From: Balaenoptera acutorostrata
Taxonomy: Eukaryota > Chordata > Mammalia > Artiodactyla > Balaenopteridae
Length of the DNA stretch: 64,000 nucleotides
Direction: 5' to 3'
Assembly (NCBI RefSeq): GCF_949987535.1
Contig: NC_080079.1
Location: 49,029,000-49,092,999, forward strand
Below are positions 59,084 through 64,000 of this stretch, piece after piece. Position 1 is the stretch's first letter. Every line of letters starts with the position of its first letter. The position numbers were made by a program, and so were the translations under genes. The notes below the pieces were generated by a model that was not told where the DNA came from, ran no database searches, and saw only the letters and a program-made list of their open reading frames with translations.

Positions 59084-59122
59084 GGAAGGAAGGAAAGGAG
59101 GGAGGGCAGGAGGGTGGGACTG
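59084..59122. repeat. Purine-rich GGAA-type tract
   Basis: AGGAAGGAAGGAAAGGAGGG and GCAGGAGGGTGGGAC, purine on the plus strand. Confidence 0.8.
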
Positions 59123-60424
59123 GTGCAGAGCAGAAGTCAAGGGCTTTCCTGGCAATCACACCTCTGATTTTGGTGGGTTTCCTCCTGATGAGGGAACTGG
59201 AAACTCAGTAGGGAAGAGGTGGTTGAGAACAAGTACAAGCAACTGAATTAAGGACGTACTCAGGGCCCTTTCCATCCCTTCGTCCAGATTTAAGACCTCA
59301 TCGTGACCAAAACAGCCCTATAGGTGAGGACCAATAATCCAGAGAGCCACACCGCAGCTAAACAGCCCCAGGGCTGCCAGACAGAGAGGAGACAGGGAGT
59401 TGGCAGAGAGGGGCCAGCCTGAGTGTGAAGCTTCCCAGGGCCTTTCTTCACAGGCTCTGCCTGCAGCTGCACCGGGATTACTGTGGCTGTAGCCTCCACA
59501 TGTGTGTGTACACACATACATGACCATGAGAGACCACATGCGTGGTTATTAAAAATTATACTGTCCATGCAATTTCCCACCCGACTGACTAATCTCACAG
59601 ACATGGTGGGTAAATTAGAAAAGAGAAAAGAAGAATGTACAGCCTGGGCCAGCAGCAGGAGTGTAATGCAGGCCACTAGTCCCTAAAAGCTTCCACTGCA
59701 GGTAGTGTCTGCCCTCATATTGGACATGTGGCCCTGCATGACTGCGCTCAGGGTGGCTCTCCCTGTCCTCCAAACTGCACTGCCTCCCCAGAAGGCCACC
59801 TGCTTACTGTCTCACTGCTTTGGGGGCAGACTCCTCGCAGCAGAAAACAAGGCTTTAGGTTACTTTTTACTACTCAGACTGAAAACAGTCCTACTCCAGG
59901 GACTGAAAAGCCCCCACCCTGTGCTCCAGGCCACTGTCCCTGATGGTGGTCCAGGCAGTTTACATGGAGGAAAAGTCAGATGGTCCTCCCGCCGGTGAAC
60001 AACTGTTCGCTGTGCTCCTCTCTCACCTCCTGGCACTGTCTCCAAATGCCTGTCTGATGCCTCTGTTCACCATTAGAGAGAGGCCAGCCACCACCCCAGC
60101 CTGGTTCCCTGCTGTTCCTAGTCTGGGCGCCAGGACGCTCACAGCGGGCAGCCCCGCGAGATGGAGGAGCCTCTGGGCCTGCCCTGCACAGGGCCTCGGC
60201 CACTGCTGCTGATGGCCACAGCTCCCAGGGACTGTCCTGCCTGAGAGGACACCGGTCATCGGCAAACCACTCAAGATCCCTGCTTCGTGGTGGGAGGCCG
60301 TGACTGCAGCCAGGATGGGGCCTGGGTGGGAAGGGAAGGAGGAGTGGTCGCTTCCGTCTCTGGGGAGGCACGGGGCAGGTGCCGACGGGCCTTGCTCCTT
60401 TAGTCTGAATTTAGCAGGGGTAGT

Positions 60425-60600
60425 AAAGGGCAGTGGCTCAGAGCACAGAGTCAGACAGATGACAGCTGCATATCACGGGCGAGCCTGACTTCTCGTCACC
60501 AGCGCAGCATCCCTGTAATCTGACTCGCAGGGTTTGCGGAGGATTAATTAGTACAATGCGTGGGATGCACCCAGCCTCACCCTGACACACAGGAAATACA
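60425..60600 (+). mobile_element. MIR SINE fragment
   Basis: GGGCAGTGGCTCAGAGCACA and GGGTTTGCGGAGGATTAATT are MIR 5' and central phrases. Confidence 0.65.
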
Positions 60601-60614
60601 GTCCATACACATCA

Positions 60615-60790
60615 GTCATTGTTGATCCTCACACTAACCCTAGAATGGAGGCATTATTATCCCCAATTTTAGAATTAACAACACAACAGAGATGCAAAGA
60701 GGTCAAATTATTTGCTCAAGCTTACACACAGCTTGTCAACTGAAAAGGCAGGATGTGAATATGAATTTCAGACTCTGAAGTCCACGTTCT
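60615..60790 (-). mobile_element. MIR SINE fragment
   Basis: TTGATCCTCACACTAACCCT and GAGGCATTATTATCCCCAAT and AGGTCAAATTATTTGCTCAA are MIR reverse complement. Confidence 0.75.
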
Positions 60791-60940
60791 ATATCCGAGG
60801 GGAAGTAGGGAAGGAAAAACGATAAATCAGTTTCATGAGAATAAAGACACCCTTGAGACATGCCACTGCCCTGAGCTGGGACGTCCCTCTGTACACAGGT
60901 GAGAAGCACCCAGGCTGGGCCACTGGGGCCTGGAACTTAC

Positions 60941-61053
60941 CGAATCTGTCCCCGTGAGCACGTACACTGACTTCAGGAGCAGGTAGCCATCCTGCTCTGC
61001 ATCCGCATCTCCCTTCCACCGCAGCAACTGCCCGGCTGCCACCCGCGCTTGCT
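60941..61053 (-). CDS. WDFY4: WDFY4 exon b
   Basis: 113 nt, preceded by CTCTTGCCAG and followed by GTAAGTTCC on the minus strand. The first two bases complete a Glu codon split from the previous exon. The peptide reads EQARVAAGQLLRWKGDADAEQ and then continues to SVYVLTGTDS. The exon ends in phase 0. It is part of the N-terminal helical-repeat region, and no catalytic motif is visible. Codon phase with both neighbours is exact, which is the main evidence, since the exon is short. An intron of 776 bp separates it from the exon to its right. Confidence 0.83.
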
Positions 61054-61239
61054 CTGGCAAGAGTGGGGGGGAGGGGAGAAAGGGTCACCAGCAGGGCAGT
61101 GTGGTGGCCTGGTCACCCAGCTTCCCTCCACTAGGGCCCCTCTCTCCATGAGATGTGCCTTAGCGTCTTTAGGGAACTTCTGCCTCTTGCCCTCCCAACA
61201 ATGACACCTGCATCTGTAGCAAACATTTCACACTCTGCC

Positions 61240-61500
61240 ACATGAATCTCCTTGGACGACAGCCTTTATCATACCACCCTCCCTGTTCAACAACCGTCAA
61301 TGGCTCCCTATTGCTAAATAATAATAACAAGCTCCTCGGCAATTGGACTTGCCACAATCCAGTGTCTTTTCCCCACTTCCTGTATCACACAGCCCCTTTG
61401 GTCACAGGGATTCCTGCAATCTACACCATGCTCAAGCCATTCCTTCCCCCTGGAATTCCATCCTGCCCTCAGTCTCATAGCCCAGCCTCTGGGGTCCAGC
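61240..61500 (+). mobile_element. LINE-2 fragment
   Basis: AACAACCGTCAATGGCTCCC and AAGCCATTCCTTCCCCCTGG are typical L2 phrases. Confidence 0.7.
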
Positions 61501-61564
61501 TCCCTGAGTGGAAGGATGCAAGTCAGGAGACCTGCAGCAGGAAACATGCTTGGCTTTGGTTTCT

Positions 61565-61605
61565 GTGTGTCTGTGTGTGTATGTATGTGTGTGTGTTTGT
61601 GTCCC
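61565..61605. repeat. TG microsatellite
   Basis: TGTGTGTCTGTGTGTGTATG and further TG units. Confidence 0.9.
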
Positions 61606-61829
61606 TCCCAGGAGCAGCAGAGTTTCCCAATTCCCTCTTCTCTTCCCTCTTCTAGCCTTTTCCTTTGTTCTCCAGGGTATTCAGTGGCAGAACCTGGCCT
61701 TCCGTGCGCTTTCGAAGTCACTACTCTAACTCCTCTAGAAAGCAGAGAGGGGCTTAGCCGGAGGCCTGGGAGGGGTCTACAGAGCTGTTTTGCTTACTGT
61801 GAAGTTCTCCAGGACCTCTCTTCTCTTAC

Positions 61830-61984
61830 CTGCAGGCTTTCCCACCAGTGCCTTCTGTATTTCTTGGGCAAGTTGGTTGGAAACATCTTCAGCCAGCCTT
61901 TGGAGACTGGGAAAGCAGATGATCCCCACGGAGTGTTCCCAGGCCTGAAGTGCAACATGCAGGATTCGCTCAGAGATGTCAAAG
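61830..61984 (-). CDS. WDFY4: WDFY4 exon a (most 5' exon in the window)
   Basis: On the minus strand the exon follows TTGCTTTGTAG and is followed by the donor GTAAGAG. It is 155 nt. It opens with the last base of a codon begun in an exon outside the window, then encodes a helical stretch starting FDISERILHVALQAWEHSVG and ending KALVGKPA plus one base (phase 1). The content (leucine-rich amphipathic helices, LQRLAEDVSNQLAQEIQKAL) fits the armadillo-like N-terminal region of the BEACH scaffold. No domain of known activity is visible. The joined codon with the next exon gives Glu. It is the first exon read in the gene direction, and nothing upstream in the remaining 2 kb looks coding. Confidence 0.85.
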
Positions 61985-62439
61985 CTACAAAGCAAGGCAT
62001 CAGAATCACCTCCTTCCCTCCCTGCCAGCCCAAACCAATGGCTCAACTCGCTTTCCCAGGTGCATCCGAAGACCACTGAATCACCTACCCTCCAGCTTCC
62101 ACTGTCTCCCTACACTAGTGCCTATGAATTCTTCAACTTCCTGCTGAGCTCCAAACACCTCCAACTGGCCCCTGGACGTCTCCCCTGAACTTGTGCTCCT
62201 GAAACATCAAACACACATAACTGAATCCACTGCCTTCCCCCCAGACCTGCTGCATCTTGCCTCAGTGAATGGCCCTACCAGGCACCCACCTGCCCTAGTG
62301 GGAAATTCCAAGAGTGATTCTCTACATCCTGAGTCCCTCCCCTTCCTCACCATCAATTGCCGTGTCTCACTGATTCTCCTCTTACACACTCGTCAAACCT
62401 CATGCAGATATCTTAGTTTTAGTCATGCAAGTATTTCCT

Positions 62440-63200
62440 TCAGATAAATTCTAAAAAGTGGAGTTGTAGGATTAAAAAAGTAGGATTTTCAATCAAAAGA
62501 GTGGGTTTTTTTTCTTATTTTAGTGATTTGGTACCTATTACTAACTACTAACTCACTCTCCAGAAACAATTTACCAGATTAGCCTCCAAGGGCTCCATGG
62601 AAAAGGGCTGATTTCTCTCTACCCATGCCAACATCAAGCACTGTGGTGCTTTTTCATCTTAAATGAGAAAACTTATAGAAGAAAAAATATCTCATTTCAA
62701 TTGCAATCTTTAGATAACTAGAGTGGATGAATGCTTTTCATGCCTCTTGAATTGTCCGTTTTTACTCTTAGCCTATTATCCTATTGGAGTTTTCACTATT
62801 TTCTTATTTATTTTAAAAATCTCTTTATATATAAAAATCATTAACCGTTGGTCTATAATACTATCTCGATTTTTTCGAATTTGTCATTTCATCTTTAAAT
62901 CTGGTATTGTTTGGTTTTGCTGTACAGAAATCTGAAATTCCTATGAAATGAAATTTCTCAGTCCATTCCTTTGCTTTCTGGATTTAGTTCCAAGCTTAGG
63001 AAATCCTTTCCCAGTCCAAGTTGTTGTCATTGTTTTTAACCTCCTATTTCTTTTTAATTTCCTTAAAATCCTTTCTTATCTGTCCCTTTAATCTCTATCC
63101 CATCTGCTCATCTTTTTCCTCAGACTTTTTCCCCTTATTGTTTAGGATACTGTTTAATAGAAGTCTTTTACAGTTCTGCTTGGGATGCCAGACTCTTTTC
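62440..63200 (-). mobile_element. LINE-1-like 3' fragment (minus strand)
   Basis: AT-rich, with phrases such as CTTTATATATAAAAATCATTAA and GTTTGGTTTTGCTGTACAG that resemble the reverse complement of old L1 3' regions. The assignment is by feel and needs a repeat library. Confidence 0.45.
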
Positions 63201-63589
63201 AAAATTTCCTCCCAGTTTCCGTAGTAATCCTATCCCTAGATCTGCTTTTCATGCAAGCCTTTTCCCTTTGTTCTCCCTTCTTGTCACAGGCTGAGTACAG
63301 AGTGGAGTGACTGTCCTCGGCCCCAGACTTGAGTTCCTGGCAATTCCTGATCCCAGGTTCCCACCAGGAAGGTAAGCTGCTGTGCCAATTAGTGGCCTCT
63401 ATGAAATGTAATTTTGCTGGACTCCTGTCTACTGCTCCCACTCACCAGCCATATTAAATTATGTTCCTGCCCAAAGGCCTGACCAAGTTTTTTTAAGCTG
63501 AGATCCTCCTTCTAGAAAGGGTGAGAAACACATAAAATTTCCAAAGGGAAATCATTTTCAATATGTTTCCTTGCAATAGATACTACGTT

Positions 63590-64000
63590 TGTTTAAAAGT
63601 AAAAACCTTTAAAACTCTTCTCTATATGAAAAGACACCGTATACAAAATGAGGAGGCAAACCACAGATTGGGAGAAAATATCTGCAATGCATATAACTGA
63701 CAAAGGAATGGTATTTAGACTCCTATAAATTAATAAGAAAACAATCCGATTTTTAAAAAAATGGGCAAATGAAACAACAAGTAACTTATTGAAAGATAAA
63801 TGGCAAATTACTAATAATCAGGAAAATGCAAACTATAACTTCAAGGAGATATTTTATACTTTTCTGGTTAGTAAAAATGAAAAATCTGACAATATCAAAT
63901 GTGGGTGAAGGTGAGGAAATATGAAACCCCCATACTCTATGATGGAGTGTCACTTAGAAGAACCTCTTTGAAGAAGCATTTAATGTAATCCAATAAAGTT
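63590..64000 (+). mobile_element. Old LINE-1 ORF2 3' fragment
   Basis: GGCAAACCACAGATTGGGAG, AAATATCTGCAATGCATAT and AAAATGGGCAAATGAAAC correspond to ORF2 near 53.3-53.5 kb in the intact copy. It runs off the window edge. Confidence 0.8.

Larger units (their letters stand above)
58822..60940 (-). other. WDFY4 intron (2.1 kb)
   Basis: Contains a purine-rich GGAA-type tract near 59.09-59.12 kb and two facing MIR fragments at 60.42-60.79 kb. The GC-rich section 59.7-60.4 kb has open frames on both strands, but they lack family resemblance. I rejected them as genes. Confidence 0.6.
669..61984 (-). other. WDFY4: WDFY4 locus (partial; 17 internal exons)
   Basis: This is the span of the host gene in the window. 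Seventeen exons on the minus strand share one reading frame, use canonical AG/GT borders, and join in compatible phase at every junction, totalling about 3379 nt. The family is BEACH-domain scaffold proteins (the WDFY3/ALFY and WDFY4 group). WDFY4 is known to be needed for cross-presentation by type 1 dendritic cells, and it carries a systemic lupus association. Both gene ends are outside the window. No stop or frameshift is seen in any exon, so the gene looks functional. The symbol is based on remembered human protein segments such as VKSEKNRQVMCEAG and WHHLAVVVTKEMKR. The paralogue WDFY3 is less likely, because the segments match WDFY4 more closely as I recall them. Confidence 0.93.
61985..64000 (-). 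other. WDFY4 intron upstream of the first exon seen
   Basis: Upstream intron in the gene direction. It holds L1-like fragments of opposite orientation (62.44-63.2 kb minus, 63.59-64.0 kb plus). I recognise no further exon. Confidence 0.65.

Noticed and set aside
59943..60371. GC-rich overlapping frames on both strands
   Set aside because: No splice borders fit the WDFY4 phase and no family resemblance. They are probably GC-driven open frames.
1..64000. LRRC18, a gene known to lie within a WDFY4 intron in human
   Set aside because: No leucine-rich-repeat reading frame is found on either strand, so it must lie outside this window, presumably to the left.
1..64000. CRISPR arrays, operons, rRNA or functional tRNA genes
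   Set aside because: The only tRNA-like sequences are the heads of CHR SINEs, and the tandem repeats are microsatellites or L1 3'UTR units.

Overview
The window is nuclear DNA from a mammal, almost certainly a cetacean. Two things point there. Five copies of a tRNA-derived SINE start 'GGGACTTCCCTGGTGG' and end in (AATAA)n or (AATT)n tails, the CHR SINE family typical of whales, dolphins and close relatives. There are also young LINE-1 copies with open reading frames. MIR, L2, MaLR (MLT1), Tigger-like and hAT-Charlie fossils complete a normal placental-mammal intron landscape. There is no bacterial, CRISPR, rRNA or tRNA gene content.

The only host protein-coding gene I can support is WDFY4 (WDFY family member 4, a giant BEACH/WD40/FYVE-type protein). 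It runs on the minus strand, right to left. I identify 17 consecutive internal exons between 61984 and 669. Each is bounded by AG/GT on the minus strand, and codon phase carries correctly across all 16 junctions. Together they give about 3379 nt (about 1126 codons) of uninterrupted reading frame. The first coding exons lie to the right of the window. The BEACH and WD40 exons lie to the left. The exons present encode the alpha-helical, armadillo-like N-terminal part (61984 to 4419) and then a concanavalin A-like/LamG-type beta-sandwich (3479 to 669). WDFY4 is known for cross-presentation in type 1 conventional dendritic cells, and it is also expressed in B cells. The identification rests on remembered similarity to human WDFY4; I ran no alignment.

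Layout. 0.7-6 kb: a compact cluster of six exons. 6-18.7 kb: a 12.7 kb intron with MIR, L2 and two MLT1 LTRs. 18.7 kb: a 94 bp exon. 18.8-35.5 kb: a 16.8 kb intron holding nested LINE-1s and all five CHR SINEs, ending in a CpG-rich patch near 35.1-35.5 kb. 35.5-36.1 kb: the largest exon (581 bp). 36.1-42.8 kb: a repeat-poor, AT-rich intron. 42.8-48.8 kb: five exons. 48.8-56.9 kb: an intron with a LINE-1 whose ORF1 and ORF2 are both intact, lying antisense to WDFY4. 56.9-62 kb: four exons. 62-64 kb: the upstream intron with L1 fragments.

The most interesting structure is the LINE-1 at 49.25-54.6 kb. It has two intact ORFs, no 5'UTR promoter, an 82-bp tandem array after a first A-rich tract, and a possible target-site duplication placed 0.3 kb upstream of the L1-homologous start. 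I see no previously undescribed multi-gene system here, and I do not claim one.
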